Shown: piece after piece, positions 1 to 10,299 of the stretch
Layout: every line of letters begins with the position of its first letter
Numbering within the stretch: the first letter of the stretch is position 1
DNA from: Pogona vitticeps
Lineage: Eukaryota > Chordata > Lepidosauria > Squamata > Agamidae
Assembly: GCF_051106095.1 (NCBI RefSeq)
Contig: NC_135785.1
Span: 94,157,001-94,221,000 of the forward strand
Direction of reading: 5' to 3'
Length of the DNA stretch: 64,000 nt
Translations under genes and position numbers: made by a program
The notes under the pieces: generated by a model
Told to the model about the DNA's origin: nothing
The model's input: the letters and a program-made list of their open reading frames with translations, nothing else
The model's database searches: none

Positions 1-881
1 TGTCCTTTGGAGGCAGGAGGCAAATCTAGACTACTTTTCAGGGGTGTCTTCATAGATGTTCCAGATTCATTTCCAGGTATCTTTAAAGCAACGGCGGAAT
101 CAAGGTGTGAATGGGAAGTGACAGACTCAGCTGCATTTGAGGTGTTAAATAGATTGTCCAGATCCTGTTTGCCAGAGACAAGTTCTTGATCTTTGCATCC
201 CTCCTGGAATACTTCAGAATGAAGGATATTTGGTATGTCACTAATAGAAGGAGAAATGCTTTTCTCAGGAGATGACTCTCCTTTTTCAGCTTGCCGGTCA
301 CATTCAGAGGGATTAACTATCTCTTTATTGCACACAGTATGATCTTCTTTGGAAGAAGGCGATTCACCTTTCTGGTTGGAAAACTGTTGGGAAGCCTGTG
401 CTATTTCTTCAATTTCTTTCCTATCTGGCACATGGGGGGTTCCCGTGCCAGATTTTTCTCTTCTCCCCAGGACAGCTTTTTTGGTTCTCGTGATTGTCGC
501 TGTTTGGAAGCGTCTGTGGGAAAAGGGCTTGCTACGAAGTGTCATGGTAAAACCACTGCCATTTAAATGAGGTTGGTTGTGAAAGAGAACATTATCAGAT
601 AATTCCAGGTTCATCCAAGGTGTTCCAGACAAGCTTTTGGTGACACTGCTTCGGAGAAATCGGCATGAGGAAGTCAACTGGGAGTTCTGTTCTTGGGACT
701 TTTTCTTGCCATTTTTCTTTTCCTCCAATAACCTTTTGCACTTTGCAGAACATACTGCCTTTGGGGAAGTCTTCTGGGCATCTTTTGTTACTTGGCAGGA
801 TTTCTTTTTGACTGGGCTTGATTTCTTTTTGCTTATCTCTTCTTTTCTAACTGAACGAGAAGATCTGGCATCACGGGCCAT
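1..881 (-). CDS. TET1: TET1, first coding exon, partial
   Basis: Methylcytosine dioxygenase TET1 oxidises 5-methylcytosine in nuclear DNA. On the minus strand an open frame runs without a stop from an ATG at 879-881 to the window edge, giving about 293 residues. The N-terminus matches human TET1 as I recall it: an SRxVRKEE..KKK basic start (residues 9-20), then a Met-Asn-Leu...VLF stretch near residues 90-100, then NGSGFTMTLRS (107-117) followed by an Arg-rich SHRRF. The region is lysine- and serine-rich and probably disordered, as expected for this large first coding exon. The CXXC zinc finger and the catalytic dioxygenase domain would lie further left, outside the window. The ATG sits in a fair Kozak context (GACAGAG before, G after). 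The neighbour SLC25A16 in divergent orientation is the conserved vertebrate arrangement and supports the call. Confidence 0.92.
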   Translation of the reverse strand, partial: MARDARSSRSVRKEEISKKKSSPVKKKSCQVTKDAQKTSPKAVCSAKCKRLLEEKKNGKKKSQEQNSQLTSSCRFLRSSVTKSLSGTPWMNLELSDNVLFHNQPHLNGSGFTMTLRSKPFSHRRFQTATITRTKKAVLGRREKSGTGTPHVPDRKEIEEIAQASQQFSNQKGESPSSKEDHTVCNKEIVNPSECDRQAEKGESSPEKSISPSISDIPNILHSEVFQEGCKDQELVSGKQDLDNLFNTSNAAESVTSHSHLDSAVALKIPGNESGTSMKTPLKSSLDLPPASKG

Positions 882-1002
882 CTCTGTCAAGCAGCAGATG
901 GGCAACTAGGAGTGGAATTAAAGATCATGGATTCCTCCAGAGGTTCTTTTACTTCAGCAGAAGCTTACATATTCACCTGGGCATTTTCTGTACAATACAG
1001 AG
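882..1002 (-). other. TET1: TET1 5'UTR part of coding exon, with splice acceptor
   Basis: Just upstream of the TET1 start codon on the minus strand is a strong acceptor, a pyrimidine-rich tract ending TTTCTGTTTCAG with the AG at 1003-1004. The exon would therefore begin at 1002 and carry about 121 nt of 5'UTR before the ATG. This implies at least one upstream noncoding exon, as in mammalian TET1. The boundary is inferred from the sequence only. Confidence 0.7.
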
Positions 1003-1076
1003 CTGAAACAGAAAAACAATAAATAAGAGCCAAGAATTCTTACACTTCTTGGTAATATTTACACAGTATTTTAGAA

Positions 1077-1270
1077 CAATCATTCTCAACCTTTTTTTTT
1101 TTGCCATGGCCATTAACACAATATAAAAGAAATATACGCTGAATCAAGATTGTATAAGTCACATAACGAACCTTATACGGTGATGTGTGAATAATTATTT
1201 CCAGTCTGTGGCCCCCTTCAAATGTGCCAGGGTGTCCCATAGGCCCATATGGCCCTGTCGAGAAGGACTG
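1077..1270. mobile_element. hAT (Charlie/MER1-like) miniature element
   Basis: This 194 bp element starts with CATTCTCAACC followed by a T-tract and ends with GAGAAGGACTG, the diverged inverted ends of the common 'CAGTGATTCTCAACC' hAT type. Candidate 8-bp target duplications TTTTAGAA (1069-1076) and CTTTAGAA (1271-1278) differ at one base. It has no coding capacity and lies in the putative TET1 intron 1. Confidence 0.65.
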
Positions 1271-1278
1271 CTTTAGAA

Positions 1279-2784
1279 AATGAGGGTACCTCACATGCAT
1301 GGTCTCTGTAATGTGTACTAATGATTGAATGTAAAAAAGTTAAAGTAACACAGCTACCTGTGCTGAGTTAATTTTGCTAACAATGAGGATACTGTATAAT
1401 GGTTCCCTCTGATTGGATTAGATTGCCCCTTGCAAATCTTGTTAGGCAAAAAGTGGCCAGAAAACCTATCACCTCTGACTTTGAAGCTCACATTTTGCAA
1501 TTTACTTTAAACAAATGGAATCTGGCCTGAACACCTGGTCATTCTTCTTGGAACCTCTATATTTCTTCTGGAACTTCTTCTGAAACTTCTATATTTCTTC
1601 TATACCACCCCTATTTCTGTAATACCCATACTGATGAAAGGGCTTACAGGACTCAAAAGCTAGCTACTGTCTGAGATATAGAGGGATCGCACATCCTTGT
1701 TTTCAGATAAAGAGTGGAAACAAGCTTTCCTGTTCTAGTATAAGAAATAACATATTAGTGTTACTTTTTTAAAGTTAATTTAAGGGGCATTTTAGAGTCA
1801 TTTTACTAGGATGTTTTTCAAAATCTATGCCATACTCTCTGAAAAATCCATTGCATTTGAACAGCAAGTAAATAGCATCTTTGCTAGTGTGGAGGTGGAG
1901 AAAGAAAGAAGGGAAGAAATACATCAGATCTGTGGCAAATGTTAACTGCACAGTTTGTTAGAAACCATGGATATGGTTTCTCCAATCCGAATCTTTGCAG
2001 AAGTGTTGAATATATATCCCATCGTCCCCAGCCAGCTACCACATTGTGGGATTTGTGCAGATCTGGAAAGTGTCACGTTGGGGAATGCAACTTAAAAAAA
2101 GCAACTTGACTCCAAAAAAGGAGTCAATAACAGAATGTATTGCTCGCAGGCAGCAGTGTCAACACAAATATTCCATGCCATTTTCTCTGTCAATCCTGCT
2201 CTTCCTAACATGAACATTTAGTGTAACAGCAAACTAGCATGTTAAAAACCCATCCCATTCAATTTTAAGGTGTTTATATTAGATGTTTAAGTTCACTAAT
2301 GGTTAACAAAACGTGTTAGATTTTTTTTCTACTTACATTCCAACCCCTGGGCTTTATCTCAGGTCTCCAAAACAAATCTGTATTCTTGCAGACTGCAAAG
2401 AATGGCTGACAGTAGCTTTCTTAAGGCTACTGAAAGAGCTTACAGCACTGCACTTACACTGGCATAACTAACCAAAAGGATTCTGACCACTATACTTGCA
2501 TAATAGCAACACTGTACATATTATTGCAAAATTATCAAACTGCTTCCAGTGCTCCTCATTTTTCTGATTCTTTTCTCATTCTCTATTATGCTGACTGATG
2601 AATTTTGACAATGCTAATTTACTTAAAATAGCTAAGCAGCATGATTTGGCATACTGTTTTCTCTTTCACTTCTCAGTATTTAGCATACACATATCTAGCT
2701 GCAATGACTACATGGAGAAATTGGGTTTCTTTAACCTTAATGACTTTTCTTATCAGGCAAACCTTTTAAAAATTATCCTATCCA
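1279..2784. other. No gene recognised
   Basis: AT-rich noncoding sequence, probably TET1 intron 1. Short frames only, none resembling a known protein. No repeat family recognised with confidence. Confidence 0.5.
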
Positions 2785-2935
2785 TGGCTATTGTGGGTTT
2801 TTCGGGCTCTTTGGCCATGTTTTGAAGGTTGTTCTTCCTAACGTCTCACCAGCCTCTGTGGTCGGCATCTTCAGAGGACAGGAGTAGCACGCTAATCCTG
2901 TTCTCTGAAGATGCCGGCCACAGAGGTTGTCTTGT
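2785..2935. mobile_element. Penelope-like terminal fragment, head-to-head
   Basis: Two copies of the squamate Penelope-like terminal sequence meet head to head. The minus copy carries CTGAAGATGCCG..., and a second plus copy follows after about 15 nt (around 2918). Both have the CUGANGA-like box and a GCCGG stem side. The same sequence occurs at 21551-21792 and 44072-44203. It is a fossil fragment without a reverse transcriptase frame. Confidence 0.65.
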
Positions 2936-3877
2936 CATTTTTATTAGGCATTTTAATTGGTTATTTTAAATTTGGATGAATAATAAATATGAAATAAAAA
3001 TTTAACACTGGTTTTGAGAATGCACGTCATACAGTGCTACGTAATCTTGATTCTAATGTATGGCATGGAAGCAGAGGCTAACACAGTTTTTTAAAATAAG
3101 CATGTGAAATATGGATTTATTGCAGTATACTAAAAATTAAAAGGCTGACTAACAAAGAAGTACTAAGAAGAATGTAAAAGGACCCAATAAAGCAAATAAA
3201 ATTAGGAAGTGAGAGTACTTGAGTCATGTGATGAACAACAAAAGGTAAAACTTTTCACACCTGATCCTTCAAGATAAAATAAATGGGACAAGAAGCGCAA
3301 AAGAACACAACGTAAATTAGCTGAAGAACCTCAGAGGACGGTTGCTGTTTAGAATTGGCACATCCAAAGTAAACATTTTAAAGAAAGAATAAAATCTTAA
3401 ATTCTAAAATATATGCTTCTGTCTTATTTTATTATAAGAAATCACAAGGTTGAAAATGATCATGTATTTAAGCAATACCAATAAGAAAAATATTAAAAGG
3501 GAATAAACATTTTCATTTATATTGTTATCGGAACTTAGATCCAGAGAAAGCTAGATGCAGTTTTGATGTGGATTTGAATGGAATGAATGGCTGTCACTCA
3601 CACAGACAGATAAGAGTTTTTCCATATAGGATGTAATAGTAACTCTTTACAAAAGTTATTACATCAACGGTTAATCTAATAGTAGTAACACAGAAGCTTC
3701 TTGAGCTCTCTTTTTATAGTTCATCCAGAAGGTCACCATCTGATCCTAAATGGCGTACATGTACCCTGCCCCCGATCCTAGCTGACTCTGGGAGTGGGAG
3801 GAAAGATCCAAGGAAGGGAAGGGGCCTCAAAATCTGGAGTCACCCAGACCGTTTGGTAGCAGGGCCTGGGGAGGGAA
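2936..3877. other. No gene recognised
   Basis: AT-rich sequence without a credible coding frame or recognised repeat. Confidence 0.45.
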
Positions 3878-4215
3878 GCAGAGCCCTGCTGGATCAGGCC
3901 AAGGGCCCATCTAGTCCAGATTCCTGTATCTCACAGTGGCCCCACCAGATGCCTCTAGGAGCACACAAGACAACTAGATACCTGTCTCCTGATACCCCTC
4001 CCCTGCATCTGGCATTTGGAGGTACATTCCTTTGAAGCTTGGAGATTATACATCCCCATCATGGCTTGTAACCTGCAATGGACTTTTCCTCCAGGAATCT
4101 GTCCAATCCCTTTTTAAAGCATCTAGGCCAGATGCCATCACCACATCCTGTAGCAAGGGGTTCCACAGACTAACAACATGCTGGGTAAAGAAATATTTAC
4201 TTTTGTCTGTTTTCA
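3878..4215 (+). mobile_element. CR1/L3-type LINE-derived dispersed repeat
   Basis: The text 'GAGCCCTGCTGGATCAGGCC', then 'GGCCCATCTAGTCCAG', and later 'CCAGATGCCATCACCACATC' is a widespread reptile repeat that I associate with CR1-related LINEs. Only a few hundred bases are present and no open frame survives. The family assignment is from memory, so clade-level confidence is modest. Confidence 0.5.
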
Positions 4216-4309
4216 AGTCATAGCAGGCCTGTAGTGAACTGCCCTTGCAGGTAAGAAAAATTACATTACCTGCTTCAGGTCTGCTTTGTTGTATGAGTCA
4301 CTATGTAGA

Positions 4310-4440
4310 GCTGAGATGGACAACGTGTATTGTTGTTGCACAACTATCATCAACCCTAGGCCATATTGCCAACAATGAAGAATGATGGGAATTGTAATCC
4401 AACATCTGGAAGGACATACTTCACCCATTCTGAGGCTGAG
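4310..4440. mobile_element. Degraded hAT-like miniature element
   Basis: It contains ATGATGGGAATTGTAATCCA followed by ACATCTGGAAGG, the core of a common squamate miniature element whose consensus reads roughly 'gggagttgtagtccaacatctggagggc'. Ends are worn and boundaries approximate. Confidence 0.4.
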
Positions 4441-4496
4441 GAATCTATAATAGGTGCAACATTCTTGCCTTGATCATTACTATGTGGAACTTAACC

Positions 4497-4600
4497 TAGA
4501 TCAGACTTCTACAACCTAGTGTCCCTCCCCTGGATGTGTGCAACTCCCATCATGTCTTGCTGGCTGGAGACAGAAGTAGTTATAGTCTGGTACACCTGGA
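4497..4600. mobile_element. Degraded hAT-like miniature element, second copy
   Basis: GTGTCCCTCCCCTGGATGTG, then CAACTCCCATCATG..., then an inverted 'TAGTTATAGTCTGG'. This is the same family as the copy about 100 bp to the left, here showing the opposite end first. Boundaries are approximate. Confidence 0.4.
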
Positions 4601-4788
4601 GAATAACAGAGTGGCAAAAACTGCTCTACATGATGCCCCCTCACTGCACAGAAACCCTTATCATTCAGTTTGCTTTCTACACTGCACTTTTATTAGCCAC
4701 CTAGGAATTCTTTGTTATACATTTATATTTTCAACAGCTGAATCTTCCACAGGGCATTCATAAAACTCATATATAATGTGGGGAGAGA

Positions 4789-4836
4789 ATATATATGTAT
4801 ATGTATATGTATATGTATGTGTGTGTGTTCATGTAT
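4789..4836. repeat. (TATGTA)n/(TG)n microsatellite
   Basis: A short run of alternating TATATG units passing into GTGTGTG. Simple repeat directly seen. Confidence 0.9.
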
Positions 4837-4910
4837 ATTCATCTTCCTCTCTCTCTTAAATATGCATTGGCCAAAAGTAAGCTGCAGACAAGTCTTACTG
4901 AAACCAACTA

Positions 4911-5324
4911 CAGTGGTGCCTCGCTTAGCAATCGCTCCGTTTAGCGATGAAATCGCTTTGCGATGAACTTTTTGCAATCGCTTTTGCAATCGCTTTGTGA
5001 TGTTCCCTAGGGGGTATTTTCGCTTTGTGATGACCGAGCATCGCAAAGTGACCATTTTCGCAGAACTGATTGGCGGTTTCAAAATGGCCGCAGGGAAAAA
5101 AGCACGGCCGCCCGCTGTTTTCTGGGATGGATTCCTCACTTAAGAGGCACCAGAAATGGCCGCGCTATGGAGGATCTTCACTGAACAGTGAGTTTTAAGC
5201 CCATAGGAACGCATTAATTGCAGTTTAATGCATTTCTATGGGCTTTTTTATTTCACATTGCGATGTTTTCGTGCAACAGCGATTTTTGCAGAACGAATTA
5301 ACGTCGCAATGCGAGGCACCACTG
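4911..5324. mobile_element. Tigger/pogo-like MITE, 414 bp
   Basis: Termini CAGTGGTGCCTCGC and GCGAGGCACCACTG are inverted repeats flanked by TA dinucleotides (4909-4910, 5325-5326), as in Tc1/mariner elements. The TCGCTTAGC..ACGA-type terminus resembles pogo/Tigger ends. The interior carries an ATGCATTTCTATGGG core shared with the copies at 31006, 43612, 44872, 51046 and 57619. It has no transposase frame and is nonautonomous. Superfamily by inference from termini and TA target. Confidence 0.8.
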
Positions 5325-5326
5325 TA

Positions 5327-5916
5327 TATGGATTTGATACCACAGTCTTTTATCTAGAAATGGGCTTACTGTCTCCAAAAGAGCTTGCTTCCAGGTATGT
5401 GCACACAGAACTGCAGTCTTAATTAAGAACCAAACAAATTCCTATCAAAATCAATCAGGATTAAGACACTTTGCTGGATCATGGGCATTTTTTTTTCCTG
5501 GATACAGTGCAGTTACATCTCAGTGTAAACATGCTGTCTCTACTCAATTTTGCAGCAACACGTTTAGTGGTATTTAAAAAGTTTTAAAGCATGTGGAAAA
5601 GAAACGGGAGAAGAATTGTTAGGCATATTTACTATGGACTGAGCAAAGACAAGCACCTCAATACAGAGAGGTTCGCAAGGGCTTGAGCCAACTCCACTGA
5701 TGCACATAACACACTCTGAAGCAAACACATACAGTATCTGGTGGAGCTTTTGGCCATTTTGTTCTAATAGGATTCCCCTCACACTTCCAACAAATTTTAA
5801 GACTTCCCCAAATGCTTTTCAATGCAGTATTGCTGGGAAAAAAATGCAAGGGTGAAGGGCCATACTATACTCAAGACAGTTAGGATGCTCAATTAAATGA
5901 CAGAGAGCTTGGTATA
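5327..5916. other. No gene recognised
   Basis: Noncoding sequence with only short chance frames. Confidence 0.45.
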
Positions 5917-6010
5917 TGTAGTTACTTCTTTTGACTACAATCCCCACAATAACCCTGCTGGCTGAGGGATTGTAGGGGTGGTGGTTGGAAAAAAGTAACT
6001 CTTCCAGTCT
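5917..6010. mobile_element. Short hAT-like MITE
   Basis: AGTTACTTCTTTTGACTACAATC and GATTGTAGGG..AAAAAAGTAACT are inverted copies around a small centre. This is the common squamate 'gtagtccaaaaagtaac' miniature element. About 95 bp. Confidence 0.55.
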
Positions 6011-7169
6011 CTGAGATTTCAGCAATAGTTCTTAAAACAGTTGCCTATACAGTTGTATGTTTTCAGCTGACCAGCAAGATCACAATAAAGTGATTTTGGC
6101 TTCTTACAGATTAAGAGTTGGTGGATGCACAATGTACAGAAACTAGTAGAGTGAAGAGAAAGAAGAGACATTTTAATTTAACAGGTCAGTGCTACAGATT
6201 TACATACACCCTTTGCCACTATGATATTTCTCAGTCACTATTCAAAGGCAGTTAATCTGTTACAGGAAGGCAAGTGATTAGACTGACTTAGAAGTTCAGA
6301 AAAGACATGTTATCAATAAGGTATAGAAATTTGGCTGTGAGGGCGAACTGGCTACGACCTTTGTCACTTCAATGATCACCAGGGTTGATCTGGCTGATCT
6401 GGCTGACTAAGCGTGTGTCCCCTTCCTCCCTCACCACTCCATGTGCATCCTTCCAGAAGCTTCCATATTCAGTAGAAGAGGCCAACCATCCAAAAAAGGA
6501 GTGTACCATTCTTCAGTCAAGGCAGGGTATAGACATTTTTAAAGTGCTTTTTCTATAAGGAACTGGATCTAAAGTTCATGTGAATGGAAGAGTTTACTGC
6601 TCACTAAGTCATCCTAGTGTAGGAATGGGGAAAGAGGCTTTTACCTATTCATTATCTCCCCAGCCCAAGTCTGACAATCTTCAAAGGAAAGGTGGAAGAT
6701 TGAAGGGTGTTTTGGAACAATGTTGGGAACATGGCTGCAGAAAGAAAAACATTTCTCCTGTCTGGAGTATATATAGTACAGCCACATTTGAGCACAAAAC
6801 CTTTGATTCAGAAACATTTCAAGCTGACAATCACCTGGTAAATCCAAAGTAAGAAAACATGGTGGTCGGTGAAACGTCACCTGCAACTTTTTAAATTACA
6901 GTTGAATTAAGTGATAATGGCTTTATGGGGAGTACAACCCCTCCCAAACAGAATAGCAGCAGAAAGATGAAGTAAGCTACACAGAGAGTTGGGAAATCAT
7001 CTTTTCTGCAAGATTTTTAAGACAAAGTCTGAACAAGTATCAGTGAGAGCTTACAGAGATAAGAAAAATCCTAGTTTCAAGATAACTGAAATAAGAGAAT
7101 ACCTCAGCTCTTTCCACTGAGATTATGCATCTCTTACTTCGCTCAGTTTCTCACCACCATTTCCTTTAT
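6011..7169. other. No gene recognised
   Basis: Noncoding. The frame at 6580-6852 is short and unlike any family I know. Confidence 0.45.
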
Positions 7170-7545
7170 ACTCCTATTATACGCAGTCAAGTCATCTCCA
7201 ATTTACGGCGACCCTATGAATAAGTGATTTTCAAAATGTCCTGTTCTTAACAGCCCTGTTCAGCTTGTGTAAACTCAAGCCTGTTATTCTTTTATGGAGT
7301 CAATCTTTCTTGTATTTGGTGTTCCTCTTTTCCTGCTCCTTTCAACATTTCCCAGTATTATTGACTTTTCCAGAAAATCAGGCCTTCACATGACGTGCCC
7401 AAAGGACGACACCCTCAGTTTCATTACTTTTGCCTCCAGAGATAGTCCAGGTTTGATTTACTTTAGAACCCATTTGTTCATCTTTCTGGCAGTCCAGGGT
7501 ATCCCCAAAGCTCTCCTCCAGCACCGTATTTATACTACTAGTATC
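7170..7545 (-). mobile_element. Bov-B (RTE clade) LINE 3' end
   Basis: Read on the minus strand this matches the C-terminal part of Bov-B ORF2 and its 3'UTR. Recognisable pieces are words like ATTTACGGCGACCCTATGAA, TTATGGAGTCAATC and CTTTTCCTGCTCC on the plus strand, which are the complement of the 'KRKRGRPNMRWIDSI..' region. The copy is 5' truncated, as is usual for LINEs. Bov-B is abundant in squamates and its tail is shared with Sauria SINEs found elsewhere in this window. Confidence 0.7.
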
Positions 7546-7592
7546 ATATGAGCTCTGCTGAATGATAGTACTGGTGGGTCAGTGAAACAGAG

Positions 7593-7680
7593 AGGTTATT
7601 GATTGATTGACTGATTGATTGATTTGATTTGATTTGTATACCGCCCATCTGGTCTATTCAACCATTCTGAGCGGCTACCT
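7593..7680 (-). repeat. (GATT)n tract joined to an L2 LINE 3' tail
   Basis: A GATT/GATTT microsatellite (7594-7636) leads into ATACCGCCCATCTGG..CATTCTGAGCGGCT, the complement of the L2 3' end also seen at 13395 and 59316. Only the tail is present. The DIRS element begins directly to its right. Confidence 0.65.
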
Positions 7681-7687
7681 GTAACCA

Positions 7688-7842
7688 TGGTTCTTCTAGT
7701 GGTCCTCTGTGAATCCACACAATTGGGTTGTTCTGCACCTGCTCAGGATCTCTTGGAAGTTTCTAGAGCTTAAAGACATGTGATTAGTAGGACATTTCCC
7801 CATGGAGCGCAAGCTCCATCCACCAGAAGTCCCCTCAGTTCC
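7688..7842 (+). repeat. DIRS left inverted terminal repeat
   Basis: TTCTTCTAGTGGTCC..ACACAATTGGGTTGTTCTGC..GAAGTTTCTAGAGCTTAAAG..AGAAGTCCCCTCAGTTCC matches the reverse complement of 12693-12845 over almost its whole length with scattered differences. Confidence 0.85.
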
Positions 7843-8035
7843 TGTAAGAGTCCATTGCTATCAAAGAACTATATTTTAAAAAATGATACATCAAAATAAA
7901 GGGTGACCTTATCCAGATGGAATTGAAGGAAGGGTGGATTTGATCTTAGGACTGCAAGTTTGCTAGTATGCTTAGCATATGTTCTTGCTACAAGGAAGGA
8001 TGTTTTCAGAGAAAGTAATTTAAGATTGGAAGTAG

Positions 8036-8735
8036 TTATTGGTTCGAAGGGTGGTTGAGTGAGTACGGTGAGGACAAATTGTAAAGACCACTGAGGAAGA
8101 GGATGTTGCTGTGGGGGGGGTGAATATTTTGGAGTCCCTTGAGGAATTTCTTCAAAGTTGGGTGGGAAAAAAGTCTAGCCAAATCAGAATAAGATTGGTG
8201 AGCTACAATAGCTGAAATGTAAACCTTCAAGGTAGAATGAGACAGTCTGAGATGAAATAGATGAAAGATAAAGGTAAGTAAGGTCTTTAGAGACACTGAT
8301 GTTGCAAGTAAGTTTTGAGAACTAGCAAAGGAGAGGAATGCCTTCCATTTATTTTTGGTATAACCATTGGGTTGAGGGGTTTCGAGCTCAATCAAGTATG
8401 TCTCTTATGGTGGGAGTATCCTCCACGCAGTCAGTTTCAAAGAGTCTATGTCCTGGTGGCAAACCATCCCGTTGTCCAGAGTGAGATGGTTGGGGATCGA
8501 CGGGAGATGGAACACGTCCATTGACATTGACCTCAGGTGTGTGAACCACAGTTGTCATGGCCACCATGGAGCGAGGAGGATGGCATTCGACTGAAACTGT
8601 CAAAGTCGAATGATGGTTCGTTGTATGAGCGGTATCGAAGAAAATAGGTAGATTAGGTCTCTGGTCCAGTTTATCATAAAGGCACCTCTGAGTGAGCTCC
8701 TGTCGGTACCGGCTCGAGAGCAATATCTCTGACAT
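8036..8735 (-). mobile_element. DIRS tyrosine recombinase region, fossil
   Basis: The minus strand encodes the start of a tyrosine recombinase of DIRS type: 'YTKNKWKAFLSF', then 'FHLRLSHSTLKVYISAI', then 'FSHPTLKKFLKGLQ', the usual N-terminal core-binding pattern. This enzyme would integrate the circular intermediate. The region is broken. Confidence 0.75.
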
Positions 8736-8810
8736 TTGGTGTTGGTCTCAGAAGCAAAGACATTGATGTATGGAACATCCCACTTGTGGCAAAGCAGACT
8801 GAAAATGCCG

Positions 8811-10117
8811 TCATCTAGTGACCACTCGTGTGTTCGTGTGGTAAGGCAGCTGAGATGGTCTGCTACAAGGTTGTTGTCTGTGGCGACCATGGACAGCTAC
8901 TGGGAAGATGTAGTGTAGGTAACACCATCCGCAGAGCTCGACAGCCAGATATAGTAATGAGAGGGAGTGGGTGCCTTCTTGCTTGTTTATATAGTAAAGA
9001 GCTGTCATATTGTCTGTAGCGAAATGTACAGCTTGTCCTGCAATGAGAGGTAAGGAGGTGTGAAAAGCCTTGATGACTGCTAAAAGTTTGTGGTGGTTGA
9101 TAGTAAGAATTTCTCTCGTGTTGTCCATAGGCCAGGGATTTTGTGATGTTGACAATGGGTTCCCCATCCCGAGGGGCTGGCATCGGTGGTGACCTGTATT
9201 GTGAGTTGTAGAAGTTGGAAGGGTCTGCCAACAAGCAAGTGAGGAAGAGATGTCCACCAGGTGAGTTGACAGGCGATCTCGGGTGTTACTGTGAGGCATT
9301 TGGATGGATGATCTATCATGGGATTTAATAATGTTAGGTACCATGATTGAAGGGACCTCATTTTGAGTCTCGTGTGTTGGATAACAGCGGTTGTGAATGC
9401 CATGATCCCGAGAAAATGCTGGGCTTGATGTGCTGATACCAAGGCTAGAGGTCAGAATAGTTGAACTGCTTGTCTCAGTTTGGTGATTCTTTCTTGAGGA
9501 ATAAAGGCTCTGGCTTGTAGGGAGTCAAAATACGCTCCGATATAGGTAGCAGTCTGTGAAGGTTCGAGATGGGATTTGGCAAGGTTCATCTTGAACCCGA
9601 GGTCTTGAAGAGTATTGAGAGTGAATTGGGTAGCTCTGACGGCATCATACATTTGGTAAATTTCTCGGTGCCATGGAAAGTCCGAATGGGAGGGAAACAA
9701 ATTGGTATGAGATGTTGTCTAATCGGAATTGAAGAAATTTGTGATGATGCAGGTGGATGGAGATGTGGAAGTACGTATCTTGGAGGTTGATGAGGACAAA
9801 CCAGTCTCCCTGTGAAATGGGATGATAGTGTCGCGTGTCAGCATTCTGAAGCATCTGGGTCGAATGAATGTACTGAGGTGTCTAAGATCAAGAATAGGAC
9901 AGAATCCTCCATCCTTTTTCGGAACTGTAAAGTATCTTGAGTAGAATCCGTCATGCAAGGCGGAGGAAGTGACTAAAAGTATGGCATGTTTTTGTAGAAG
10001 AAGGGAAACCTCTTCTCGGAAAGTCAGTGAGTATGGGGTAGTCTTAATGGGTCCAGGTGGTGGAGTATGATCAAATTCAATAAAATATAGCCCTTTTGGA
10101 TAGTATAAATGATCCAC
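8811..10117 (-). mobile_element. DIRS reverse transcriptase and RNase H region, fossil
   Basis: Motifs in order along the minus strand: GGFCPILDLRHLSTF, WFVLINLQDTYFHISI, QFVSLPFGLSMAPR (RT palm and fingers), LGFKMNLAKSHLEPS, then ITTDASPSGWGTH-like and FATDNMTALYYINKQEG (RNase H). The order and wording match DIRS elements of reptiles and amphibians. Broken by several interruptions. Confidence 0.85.
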
Positions 10118-10299
10118 TGGTCATTAGTGATTCGACGCCAAGAACTGAGGAAGGGATGTACTCTGGTCTGGAATGGAGATAGAAGGAGTCTATGGATATT
10201 GCTTACCCTTCTTTTGTTGACGTTGAAAGGGCTGACAATGGGTCTGTTGCTGCTGCGGTTGAAAAGCAGGTGTTGTCGATGGACTGGAACTGGATCTGT